Source: Teratosphaeria epicoccoides (Eukaryota; Ascomycota; Dothideomycetes; Mycosphaerellales; Teratosphaeriaceae). From it: 64,000 nt of DNA. A model generated the notes under the pieces. That model was not told the origin of the DNA and made no database searches. It saw only the letters and a program-made list of their open reading frames with translations. Positions 35,654-47,006 of the stretch are shown here, one piece after another (position 1 is the first letter of the stretch; each line of letters begins with the position of its first letter). Made by a program: the position numbers and the translations under genes. The stretch is taken from assembly GCA_021401465.1 (NCBI GenBank), contig JADDMT010000049.1, positions 62,001-126,000 of the forward strand. Reading direction: 5' to 3'.

Positions 35654-38600
35654 TCAAGAATTCTGCTCTAGAACCCTTATCTTCCTACGAATTAACCTTC
35701 TTAAGCCCTACTTACGCCTCCTCCGCTCTTCGAATTCACGAATAGCTTCTAGAGCGTTTTTGCAGTCTTTAGCCGGAACCTATTATGTGTACTTAGGTAG
35801 GTATCCTTTCTACTTTACTAGATAGTACGTTGCGCCCTTACACTACATACTGTCCTTAATACCCTTGACTTCCTACTCTTTGTTCTCTTCTACTACTAGC
35901 ATTAGGTCCGCAGGCTCTTTGCCCTTACACTATACCTATAGTTTGAGTAGAGATACGTAGAAGACATTATGCACATGATACGACGATAGCAATAATAGCT
36001 AGTACGCCTGCGAGCCTATCGCGTCGCGTATCTAGAAGGATCCGACGAACCTTGGCGTTATCTTCTTGCTTAGAAGTTTCAGCTAAAGATTCTTCGTTAA
36101 TAGTAACACCTTCGTACTAACTGCGTACTACATCGGTTTAGCACAGGCGTTATTATGTTTAATCTAAGATTCTGAGGCCTTTTTCTAGTATTCTATTAGC
36201 ACCGAATATACCTCGCGCATACGCCGCGCTAATTCCGTAGCGGCTAGTACCCTCTCCTCAGAAGACTCGTCCTGAGGTAGTTCTAGGTGTATTTCCGGAT
36301 TAAAGCTATAAAGAATCTAAAATGGCGACATGCGCATAGTAGCATACACGCTGTTATGAACTGCAAATTCCGCTATAGGAATTGCGTTAGCCTAGGCATC
36401 CTGGTTCTTAGCGTAGTAGCACTAAAGGTACTACTTAAGAGTCTAGTTCATACGTTTAGTCTAACCATTAGTCTGTAGATAGAATGCTATACTTAGGTAG
36501 TACTTAACACGCGCCTTAAACACAAATTCTTGCTAGTATTTACTAGTAAAGACAGAACCTCGATCTAATAGGATACTTCGGGGGACACTAAAGCGCTGTA
36601 TAACTTCGTCGCGAAGTAGTCGCGCAAGCTTGCTACTTGTGTACCTTTTCGTACATAGGATGAAGACATTCATCTTAGAGTATTAGTCGACTACTATAAG
36701 GATAGTATTAACTACATTGCCTCTCTACTTTGCTAGCAGCAAATTAGTAATAAAATCTATAATTAAGTCTTGCTATAGTCTCTCTAGTAGTAGGAGCGCC
36801 TAAGTATCGCCATAGGGGCGATAGCGCCGAGATTTGCTGATCTAGCACGTCTAGCAGGATTTGACATAGTTAGAGACATCCTGTTCTAGCGTAGGCTACT
36901 AGTATTTACATCCGAGAAGTGCGTTTGTCTTCTCTGCGCCAAAATGGCCCGCGAGTTTATTGTCATGATAAATACAGAGGAGCTACGAACAGAGTACGCG
37001 GTTAGCAGGTACGTAGAGCCTATTATTAAAGTACTACAAGTCGCCTAACTTGGTCTAATACTTCGGACTACCTATAGTGTCCTAGAGGGCTACACCCTTA
37101 TTAATTAACTCTAGTTCTCGCTCTTGCAACTCCTGAATAAGTCTCGAGACTTCTTGAAAGGGTTCTTTAGACATTACATGCTTACTACATGTAAGCTAGT
37201 TAACTACCGCACGGATCGAGCTAGACATAGTCGCTATAACTGCCAGATAGGAGGGTTTGTCACTAGCGGAGGCTGTAAGGCCCTATTAGACCTGCAGTCA
37301 ACCTACAAGAGGAGCTAACGACAGATCGCCGCCCTAAACTACAAGCTTTGTTTGCAGCGTAGGGAGAAGCTGTTAGTTACCCTACTCTCTAGTGTCGTAG
37401 TCCGGTCGTCGCGAGGGACTATTAGCCGGATTCGTCTTTCTAGAACGATGCTAGATAACGAAGTCAAAGCTAGCGAGGAAAGTCGCCTACCTTGCTTGTC
37501 GACTACCTAGCTGCTTTACTCCCATGAAGCTGCGAAGATTGTTATAGTTAGTAAGCACCTTAATAGGGTACGCTGCGCCTTCGAGGTAGTGTCGGTACTC
37601 CTTGAAGCTGTTAATAATAGCTAAAAGCTCTTAGTCGTAAGTCTCGTAGTTAAGCTTAGCGCCCTGCATCTTCTACGACTAGAAGGTAATTAGGTACTAT
37701 TACGTACTACCTTTGTGCGACTAGAGCTGCGATATAATTGCGGCTATTACGAATTTTAAAGCATCGGTCTCTATTCGGATTTTCGTAGCGGGGTTAAAGT
37801 GCCGAAGTATAGGCGTAGTTTAGAAAGCTGCTTTAAGTTTAGAGAAAGCCTTGCTCTAAGCCTCCTCCTAAGGCACTATCCCTAGCTTTTTTCCTCGAAC
37901 CGCGCCCTTTGCGAGAGCCGTGAGGGGAGCCACGATCTTCGAGTAGGATTGTATGAATCTGTAATAGAAGTTAGTAAATCCTAGGAACACCTGTACTTCT
38001 TAGAGGGTAGTTAGCTATAGCTACTCCGCGATTGCAGACACCCTTTAGTCATCTATGATAACTCCTTCTATAGAGACGATGTATCTGAGAAACTTAATCC
38101 TATCTGTTAGGAATGAGTACTTCTTTAGGTTTACGTAAAAAGCGAACTTGCGGAGCTATTCGAGTACTATCCTTAGATGCTAAATATGCTCCTCCTTTAA
38201 GTCGGAGTAGACTAGTATATCGTCTAAATATACTACGTAGCAGGTGTTAACGAGGCCGGCTAGGGCCCTGTTAATATACGCTTAGAACGTCGCTAGTGCA
38301 TTAGTTAAGCTAAATAGTATCACTATATACTTAAAGTGTCTATACTACATTCGGAATGTAGTCTTCTACTCGTTACCCTTTCGGATCGGTATCTAGTAGT
38401 AGGCGTCCTTCAAGTCGATAGACAAGAAGATAGCAGCGCGACTAAGGCGGTCAAGTGTCTCGCTAATAAGTAGTAGGGGGCAGCGGTTCTTCTAGGTTAC
38501 TACGTTAAGGCCCCTATAGTTAACGTATAGGCGGAGCGTGTTATCCTTCTTTAGGACGAACATAACTAACGCTCTAGCCTCGCTGTCGCTTCGTCGGATC

Positions 38601-40618
38601 CACGCGTTCCTTTGCGCCTTATAGAGGTAGTCTCAAAGTGTTTCGAGCTACGATTCCGACATAGGGTACAGAGGTTAATGCGGAGGATTGTAACCTTCCT
38701 TAAGGTTAATCGCATGTTCCGCGTCTAGGGCCTAGGCATAGGCCGTAGCCTCTACGTCAAAAATATCGGCGTATTCCTCTAACTTAGGCAGAAGGGTAAC
38801 GTCTTCCTTAACGTTCTGTATGTAGACTGTATACACGTATTAGACCTTCTTCATGTCCTTGTAGAAGCTATGTGCGTCATGTATCTACACCGCAGGAACT
38901 TCGCCTATAGAGCTATAGAACTAGTTATTATTAGCTCTATTAATAACGACTCCCTGCTTGTAGCGCTAAGGGCGGCCGAGTAGGAGCTCCTTATCAGGAA
39001 TGTCTTCAGCGTAGAAGATTTCGTTAGTCTCGCGTACTTCTCCTAAGGAGTCTGCGAGTTAGAGGCGCATGTTATACGCGCCTCGAGCCGCTACACCTTC
39101 GCCCTAAAAGGACTTCATGGTAGGCAGCAGGGCTCCTAGGATTAGCTTTAAACCGAGCCGTACGATTACCCTCTAGGGTATCACGTTAACCTCCGCAAGG
39201 TTATCTAACATATAGTCTACTAGCTCGAGCGAGCTATTAACTCGGACCATACCGGATAGGTACTAGGTAGGCCACGAGTCTACACTATTAGTGACAGATA
39301 GCTTAGATACCCGCGGTAGCTATTCGGTTGTCTTAGGCTTGTCCTTCTTTCGCCTCCCCTCTAGGGAGGTTTCAGACACCTTGCTTACCTTCTTCCTATT
39401 ACTTCGTTTAGGATAGCGAGCCGCCTAGTAGTCCCTCGCTCTACAGATGTAGCAGCTACTTAGAGGCTTCTCGCTACTGTCTTTTAGCTTAGAGGGCTTG
39501 CTCCTCTAGAATGAACTACTGCGTTAGACGTAACCCCTAGGGCGCTTGTAATAGCGGCCCTTTAGTAGGTCCTTAGGACTTAGACGCTTGTTGTCCTTAC
39601 TGCCCGATTTTCCATTTCGCTTCAAGGTGATTTCTATACATGTCGCAAGGGACACGAGGTCTTGCCGAGTTGTCGGAAGTTCATGAAAAGTCATGATCAT
39701 GTTCTGAAGATTGTCATTAAGTTTAACGAGCAAGTGCCGCACGCGTTACGTCTTAGTATAGGGTAGCATCTGTCCCTCGAGTATGGCGAGGTAGGTAGCG
39801 AAGCTAGAGGTTATTTGTCCCTTCCCCTGCTTAGCCTTCTTGTACTCGACAGACATAGTAAGGGCGCGATTCCCTAGATCCTCGACCTAGTCGACATAGA
39901 ACTAGCGAAAGTCCGCCTACGTATACGTTCTGTCGTAGACCTACATAAGGTTATACTACTCATGCTAATTATTACGAGGTTCCTTATCCTCTTCGAGCTA
40001 CATTACACTAAAGGCGACTTGTTTGCCCTCTATAGAATATCTGCATAGGTTAAGCATGAAAACTGCCTTACATGCCTGCAAGAAAGTTCGAGCCTCCTTC
40101 AAGGTGTCTCCCTTAAACAGCTTCGGGTTATGTGCGTTACAACTACCTCCTAGTTAGCCTACTATGGCCCCGAATTTAGGCACTAGGTTTGCAGGCACAT
40201 GCGGAGGGTCTACGCCTCCTAGTAGGTTGTCTTCGCAGGTCCCTAGCGTGAAATCTCGCTAGATTTCTTCGTCTGCTAGTTTATTAGTACTACTTATGGC
40301 GACGTCTTCGTCGTCCTCGCCGTTGTCGCTACTAGAAGCGGTGTAGCTCTAGCTCTAGTTTACAAGGCAGTTCGCGACCTAATTAACAATCATGGCTACG
40401 AGGGCTAGGTCGATAGTCGGGGTTAGCTACAGCCCCTATGCGGGGGGTCTATTACCTTGTCTGCCGCGTAATTAGCCTCTAGCGGAACTGTCGCTTAGTG
40501 TAGTGTCGCTCGTAGCAGGTACTTCTGCAGGCTAGTTACTTAGGCTAGCTTCGCCATCGCGGGCGCTTAGGATGGCGCTTACTACGCGTTAGTTGCGAGT
40601 TCGTAGTACTCTAGACAT
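35654..40618 (-). pseudogene. R1 gag-pol, E5 copy
   Basis: 4,965 nt from ATG 40,618 to TGA 35,654-35,656, colinear with E3. TAG stops throughout. The chromodomain, integrase, RT and gag segments are all recognisable on the minus strand. Confidence 0.88.
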
Positions 40619-40667
40619 ATTGTAGTATTCTCTGCTAGACTGCAAAGTAGGGGGGAGAAAGTAGAAC

Positions 40668-41027
40668 TAATATAGATGTATATGCTATATGATATGAAGA
40701 TATCTCGTAGTGTGACAGAGTAATCCGACCTTTTAGTAGGTACAAGACAGCGCTGCTTTCTGCTTATTGCAGAGGTAGCGCTAAGGGTACTTATAACCCC
40801 CGACGCTCCTTAATTAGGGAAAGCATGTCCGAGCCTAGCCCCGCAGGGGTACCGTAGGAAGAGCGACATAGGGGCGTCCTACGTTAACAACTAATCCTAC
40901 TTAGACGACATACGAGCTAACGTATGTACGAAGGACCCCCTTACTATGTGTAGCAGGGTCACTACATGCTAAGGGCGGGCATCGGAACCTATGCGGCTCT
41001 AATGGCCCCCTAGTATCAACCGTATCA
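40668..41027 (-). repeat. E5 5' LTR
   Basis: 360 bp, TAATATAG to CCGTATCA. The gag side ends GAGAAAGTAGAAC, the minus-strand view of the mutated primer-binding site. Confidence 0.92.
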
Positions 41028-41032
41028 GCTTG

Positions 41033-41271
41033 CTATTATAGTTAACATAATTGCGGTAGACACCGCCCTTATTAAATCTGCTGACATAGATCTTAGCTAC
41101 GCTTTAGTTAGTACAAGTCACGCATACCTCGCGGGTAGGGGACACCTTACTAACACGTAGAGGAGAGATGTGTGTAGCTTGGCTACTAAGGTTGTCAAGG
41201 CATTATCGACACAAGTAATAATTGCGGGCAGAGCAAGTAGCGTCGAACTTAGTCTGTAGCATATAATCCAT
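41033..41271 (-). pseudogene. R1 antisense ORF, E4 copy, 5' part
   Basis: The first 239 nt, start ATG at 41,271. 239 + 1,258 = 1,497 nt. Its upstream TATA box is damaged: the plus strand reads TTTTTCTA (41,426 region) instead of TTTTTATA. Confidence 0.78.
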
Positions 41272-42069
41272 TATAGCTAAGACGGGTTAATTGATCTTAA
41301 TTGATTAATTGAAGAAGAAGAAGCTCTAGTATAGACCCGCAGACACGGCAAGGCGCAAGCTAAGCGAAATAGGAGCGGAGGTTAATGTTAGTGTCTTAGA
41401 ACAGGAAGTTTAGGAAAGCGACGAGGTTTTTCTACCCTCTAACAGCCCCCCTATTACCTACCGCAACCGTTAAGCTAGTAACTCGAACTACATGCGCAGA
41501 GTACCTACCTTTAGTTAACTTACAAGGGGACCGAATGATGTAATAACGGATAACGCGGCTGTTACGCATGTGCGCTAACCGCACTTATGCTAGCCTACTA
41601 GCATGAAAATGTAGCGAGGCCTACGCTAGGAGCGCGCTCCTGCTGTTTTAAGTAGCGCGCGTAGAGCGTCCGCGTACTTTCCTACTACCCTAAGGTTCTA
41701 TAACATGTTCTTCATAGTCACGACTAAATAGGGACAGCCAAGCTACTTAGCGAGGCTAGGGTGCATGCTTGCCCTATAATTTCAAGGATTAACTAAAGTA
41801 CGTGCTTATAGTGTCCTGATATCTCGATCTGCATGTAAAGCAAAGGTGTTATAAAGCCGCCTAACATATAACAGGTTAAAACCCGCCTAAGTTAGCAGCC
41901 TCTGCCCTGTATTCGCTACGAAGGTATTAAGGTATGCGCATGACATATGTTACGTAGGCTATCTACCTATTTACCCTTACGCGGTATAAGTGTGCTATAT
42001 CCTATACCCTATACGTTCCGCATTCATTACTTAGTAAGGCTAGGGACATCCTCATAGGAGGAGGGGCAG

Positions 42070-42429
42070 TAATATAGTTAATACTAGGGGGCGATTAGAA
42101 CCGCATAGGTTTTAATGCCTACCCTTAGCATGTAGTAACCCTGCTACATATGGCAAGGGGGTCCTTCGTATATACGTTAGCTCGTATGTCGTCTAAGTAG
42201 GATCAGTTGTCGATGTAGGACACCCCTATGTTGCTAACCCTATAGTACCCCTACGGGGTTAGGCTTAGACATGCTTTCCCTAATTAAGGAGCGTCAGGGG
42301 TTATAAGCACCCTTAGCGCTACCTCTGTAATAAGCAGAAAGCAGCGCTGTCTTGTACCTACTAAAAGGTCGGATTACTCTGTCACACTACGAGATATTTC
42401 TATATTATATAGCATATACATCTATATCA
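42070..42429 (+). repeat. E4 3' LTR
   Basis: 360 bp, preceded by the polypurine tract GGAGGAGGGGCAG. Ends CTATATCA, the unmutated terminus, followed by the TTATC duplication. Confidence 0.92.
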
Positions 42430-42434
42430 TTATC

Positions 42435-42793
42435 TTCCTATGAATTAACCTTCTTAAGCCCTGCTTACGCCTCCTCCGCTCTTTAAATTCACGAATAGCT
42501 TCTAGAGCGTTCTTGTAGTCTTTAGCCGGAACCTATTATATGTACTTAGGTAGATATCCTTTATACTTTACTAGATAGTACGTTGCGCCTTTACGCTACA
42601 TACTATCCTTAATACCCTTAAGTTCCTACTCTTCGTTCTCTTCTGCTACTAGCATTAGGTCCGCAGGCTCTTCGCCCTTACGCTATACCTATAGTTCGAG
42701 TAGAGATACATAGAAGACGTTATGTACATGATACGACGATAGCAATAATAGCCGGTATGCCCGCGAGCCTATTACGTCGCGTATCTAGAAGGG
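42435..42793 (-). pseudogene. E2 gag-pol, chromodomain part
   Basis: Equivalent to residues about 1,526-1,646 of R1 gag-pol. Lies between E4 and the solo LTR. TAG stops; the chromodomain is readable in outline. Confidence 0.8.
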
Positions 42794-43153
42794 TAATATA
42801 GATATATATACTATATAATATGAAAATATCTCGTAGTATGACAGTGTAATCCGACCTGTTAGTAGGTATAAGATAGCGCTACTTTCTACTTATTACAGAG
42901 GTAGCGCTAAAGGTGCTTATAACCCCTAGCGCCCCTTAATTAGGGAAAGCATGTCTAAGCCTAACCCTGCAGGGGTACTATAGGCTTAGCAACGTAGGGG
43001 CATCCTAGGTCAAACATTAATCCTACTTAGACAACATACAAGCTAACGTATGTACAAAGGACCTCCTTGCTATATGTAGTAGGGTAACTACATGCTAAGG
43101 GCGGGCATTAGAACCTACGCGGCTCTAATAGCCCCCTAGTATTAACCGTATTA
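42794..43153 (-). repeat. Solo R1 LTR inside E2
   Basis: 360 bp flanked by AAGGG (42,789-42,793 and 43,154-43,158), interrupting E2's integrase region. A full copy must have inserted and lost its interior by LTR-LTR recombination. Confidence 0.93.
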
Positions 43154-43158
43154 AAGGG

Positions 43159-44211
43159 TCCGACGAACCTTAGCGTCATCTTTTTACTTAGAAGTTTCAG
43201 CTTAAGATTCTTCGTTAATAGTAATACCTTCGTACTAACTACATACTACATTAGTTTAGCATAGGCGTTATTATGTTTAATCTAGGATTCTAAGGCCTTT
43301 TTCTAGTATTCTATTAGCACCGAATGTACCTCGCGTGTACGCCGCGCTAATTCCGCGGCGGCTAGCACCCTCTCCTTAGAAGACTTGTCCTAAGGTAGTT
43401 CTAGGTGTTTTTCTAGATCAAAGCTATAAAGAATCTAAAATAGCGACATGCGCATAGTAGCATGTATGCTATTATTAACTGCAAATTCCGCCATAGGAAT
43501 TACGTCGGCCTAGGCATCCTAGTTCTTAGCGTAGTAGCACTAGAGGTACTACTTAAGAGTCTAGTTCATACGTTAAGTCTAACTATTAGTCTGTAGATAG
43601 AATGCTATACTTAGGCGGTACTTAACACGCGCCTTAAACACAAATTCTTGCTAGTATTTACTAGTAAAGACAGAACCTTAGTCTAATAGGATGCTTTAGG
43701 GGACACTAAAGCGCCATATAACTTCGTTACAAAGTAGTCGTGCAAGCTCGCTACTTATGTACTTTTTTGTACATAGGATGAAGACATTTATCTTCGAGTA
43801 TTAGTCGACTACTATAAGGACAGCATTACCTACATTGCCTCTCTACTTTGCTAGCAGCAAATTAGTAATAAAATCTATAGTCAAGTCTTGCTATAGTCTC
43901 TCTAGTAGTAGGAGTGCCTAAGCATTGCCATAGGGGCAATAGCGCCGAGATTTGCTAATCTAGCATGTCTAGCAGGATTTAACATAGTTAGAGACATCCT
44001 GTTCTAGCGTTAGCTACTAGTATTTACGCTTAAGAAGTACGTTCGTCTTCTCTGCGCTAAAATGACCCGCAAGTTTATTGTCATAATAAATATAGAGGAG
44101 CTACGAACAGAGTATGTAGTTAGCAGGTACGTAGAGCCTATTGTCAAAGTACTATAAGTCGCCTGACTTAGTCTAGTACTTCGGACCGCCTACAGTGTCC
44201 TAGAGGGCTAT
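43159..44211 (-). pseudogene. E2 gag-pol, integrase part
   Basis: Equivalent to residues about 1,175-1,526: integrase zinc domain and catalytic core. At the expected catalytic Glu, E2 has TAA where E1, E3, E4, E5 and E6 have AAA. Confidence 0.82.
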
Positions 44212-44571
44212 TAATATAGATGTATGTGCTATATGATATGAAAATATCTCGTAGTGTGACAGAGTAATCCGACCTTTTAGTAGGTACAAGACAGCGCTGC
44301 TTTCTGCTTATCGCAGAGGTGGCGCTAAGGGTGCTTATAACCCCTGACGCTCCTTAATTAGGGAAAGCATGTCTGAGCCTAACCCCGTAGGGGTACCGTA
44401 GGGTCAGCGACGTGGGGGCGTCCTACGTCGACAACTGATCCTACTTAGACAACATACGAGCCAACGTATGTACGAAGGACCCCCTTGCCATATGTAGCAG
44501 GGTCACTGCATGCCAAGGGCGGCCATTAGAACCCATGCGGTTCAAATGGTCCCCTAGTATTAACCGTATCA
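44212..44571 (-). repeat. E6 3' LTR
   Basis: 360 bp ending CCGTATCA, followed directly by the polypurine-tract complement CTGCCCCTCCTCC. Shares GCGGTTCAAATGG with E3 LTRs, where the other copies read GCGGCTCTAATGG or similar. Confidence 0.93.
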
Positions 44572-44999
44572 CTGCCCCTCCTCCTATGAGGATGTCCCTA
44601 GCCTTACTAAGTGACGCATGCGGAACATATAGGGTACGGGATATAGCACGCTCACACCGCGCAAGGGTGAATAGGTAGATAGCCTGCGCAACATGTGTCA
44701 TGCGTACACCTTAACACCTTCGTAGCGAGTGCGGGGCGGAGGCTGCTAACTCGGGCGGGTTTCAATCTGTCACATGTTAGGCGGCTTCATAACACCTTCG
44801 CTTTACATGCGGATCGAGATATCAGGAAACCACGAGTACGTACTTCGGTTAATCCTTGAAATTATAGGGCGAGCATGCGCGCCAGCCTCGCCAAGTAGCT
44901 TAGCCGTCCCTATTTAGTCGTGACTGTGAAGAACGTGTCGCAGAACCTCGGGGTAGTAGGAAAGTACGCGGACGCTCTACGCGCGCCGCTCGAAACGGC

Positions 45000-45053
45000 A
45001 GGAGCGCGCTCCTAGCGCGGGCCTCGCCACATTTCCATGCTAGTAGGCTAGCA
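45000..45053. promoter_or_regulatory. Palindrome pair upstream of the E6 antisense promoter
   Basis: AGGAGCGCGCTCCT (45,000-45,013) is a perfect 14-bp palindrome. TGCTAG/CTAGCA (45,038-45,043 and 45,048-45,053) is a stem with a 4-base loop. Both recur in the other copies, with RIP-type changes, about 150-200 bases upstream of the TATA box. Possible dimer-binding sites; function inferred. Confidence 0.4.
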
Positions 45054-45206
45054 CGAGTGCGGTCGGCGCACATGCGTGACAGCCGCGTTATCTGTTATTG
45101 CATCATTCGGTCCCCTTGTGAGTTAACTAAAGGCAGGTGCTCTGCGCATGTAGTTCGAGTCACTAGCTCAACGGTTGCAGTAGGCAACAGGGGGGCTGTC
45201 AGAGGG

Positions 45207-45214
45207 TATAAAAA
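45207..45214 (+). promoter_or_regulatory. TATA box of the E6 antisense ORF
   Basis: TATAAAAA 163 bases before ATG 45,370. It allows a start site near 45,237 and a leader of about 130 bases rich in ATCA repeats. Confidence 0.65.
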
Positions 45215-45369
45215 CCTCGTCGCTCCCCAAACTTTCCTGTTCTAAGACACTAACATCGACCTCCGCTCCTACTTCGCTTAGCTTGCGCCTCGCCGTGTCT
45301 GCGGGTCTATACTAGAGCTCCTTCTTCTTCAATCAATCAATCAAGATCAATCAACCCGTCTTAGCTATA

Positions 45370-46866
45370 ATGGCTTATGTGCTACAGACTAAGTTCGACG
45401 CTACTCGCTCTGCCCGCGATCGTCGCTCGTGTCGACAATGCCTTGACAACCTTAGTAGCCAAGCTGCACACATCTCTCCTCCGCGTGTTAGTAAGGCGTC
45501 CCCTACCCGCGAGGTATGCGTGACTTGTACTAACCGAAGCGTAGCCGAGATCTGCGTCAGCGGGTTTAATGAGGGCAGTGTCTACTGCAATTATGTCAAC
45601 TGTAATAGCAAGCATCAAAAATGCTAAGACCTCCCTAAAGAGGTGTACGGCGAGTACAACTAGCTCTGCCGTAACATCGATGACTTCTAGAGTGCGCGTA
45701 ACGAGGGGATTGCCGAAGGCACTCCGACTATGAATAGGCTACAGGCTAAGTACCGCGAGGCACTCGCCTACCTGCTCGGCGCCCTCTCGTGCTTCACCGC
45801 GACTGCTAACCGTTCTCACGGCAGCGTTCGCTTCGACTCTCTGCTAACAGGCGAAAACGTTTGTCTAGGTCTGATCGCAGACTTAGTCTAGAAGATCTTG
45901 AAGGTGCTAACCGTTAGGGTCGAGACCTTCGCCATAGTACGCATACGGTGCGGGTACCCTCTAAGTATAAATGCTGACTTTCTCCGCTAGGCTAACGTTA
46001 GCGTCGAGAAATATCCGACTAGCCGTTAGCGTTAGCAACTCGGGGCCCTTGCCTCTATTAACGATGACTTTAAGACGCGGATGATCCGCAAGAAGGTTAT
46101 CAAGCAATTCACCGCTCCCGCCACTAAGGCCACGCCCTAGCGCCGTACCGAGAGGCAGCCTGCCTCTAAGCCGGTCCCGAGGACTAAGCCGTAAGTTACT
46201 TACTCGAATCCTGTCGCGTGCGTACAGCTAACACATTGTAGCGCTGCCGCCTACGCCGCCTCGACGCTACTGTCTAAGAAGAAGAAGAGGGCCAGGGCCG
46301 AAATTGAGGTCAGCGACGAGGAAGCCGAGCCTTCCCTGCTTGCGACCCGCACTACGTCCGTCAAGACGCTAAGGCACAAGCCTCTAGGCTAGATCTTTGA
46401 GGATGAGGAGGATGACGACGTTCAGGATACCTTCGGTCCTAACGTGATCCCTTCGCGCTGTAGTGTCACCATACTAGTTACGCCTAAGGGAGACACTAAG
46501 TCCGATGATGTAGTCGACACTCGTGTCAAGAAGCGCAAGATGATCTCGAGGGCCGAGCGCGACAGCCGCAAGCGCGCTCGAGTCTCTTCGCCTTCTGATG
46601 CTAAGGATGAGGTAGTCGTCGCGACTAGGCGCGGTGAGGGTGTCGCTAGTTCTCTAGCTACTATAGGCTCTAAAGACAAGCTCCCTCGCAACCTACTAAA
46701 GAAGAAGATGCCGGCCTCTCTTCGTGGCGTTGCTACCCCCGTTACTCATGGTCGCTTTAGGGTGTTTGGTAGACCCCGTGTAGGTAGGCAGTCCCTAGTA
46801 GACCGCAACAAGAAAGACTCTCCTGCTTCGGGTTCGGTCAGGAAGCCCCTAACTAGTAGTCGCTAA
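45370..46866 (+). pseudogene. R1 antisense ORF, E6 copy (best copy): Cys-rich, basic nuclear-type protein
   Basis: 498-codon frame from ATG 45,370 to TAA 46,864-46,866, antisense to gag-pol and between its 3' end and the 3' LTR. By my reading it holds 10 internal stops, 8 TAG and 2 TAA and no TGA, as expected from mutated CAG, CAA or TGG; E2 still has CAA at one of them. Residues 21-85 carry C21-x2-C24, C50-x2-C53, C62, C73-x4-C78, H82 and C85, a likely zinc-binding module. A leucine-rich helical stretch follows around 125-175. Then come a lysine block near 303 (KKKKRARA), an acidic patch (EDEEDDD), and a bipartite-type signal K387-R404 (KKRKM..SRKRAR). A nuclear, nucleic-acid-binding regulator is my inference. 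No known family recognised. Confidence 0.8.
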
Positions 46867-47006
46867 GCATTAGCTACGAAGCTAATCCGAGCATGTCTCT
46901 TGTTCTTCTTGGGTTTATTCTAGGTGTGCCTTTAGGCATCAATGATGTATGAGTAGGGCGTTTGCTTCTCGTTGTCGCTTCGCGTGTCATGCGCTACATA
47001 CACGTG

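Larger units (their letters stand above)
32858..41027 (-). mobile_element. E5: full-length R1 chromovirus inside E4
   Basis: 8,170 bp, minus orientation, flanked by GCTTG (32,853-32,857 and 41,028-41,032). Inserted in the antisense ORF of E4, which makes it third-level: E1, E2, E4, E5. Intermediate mutation level. Confidence 0.93.
26086..42429 (+). mobile_element. E4: full-length R1 chromovirus inside E2, split by E5
   Basis: Flanked by TTATC at 26,081-26,085 and 42,430-42,434. Without E5 and its extra duplication it measures 8,169 bp. Plus orientation. Moderately to strongly mutated. Confidence 0.92.
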
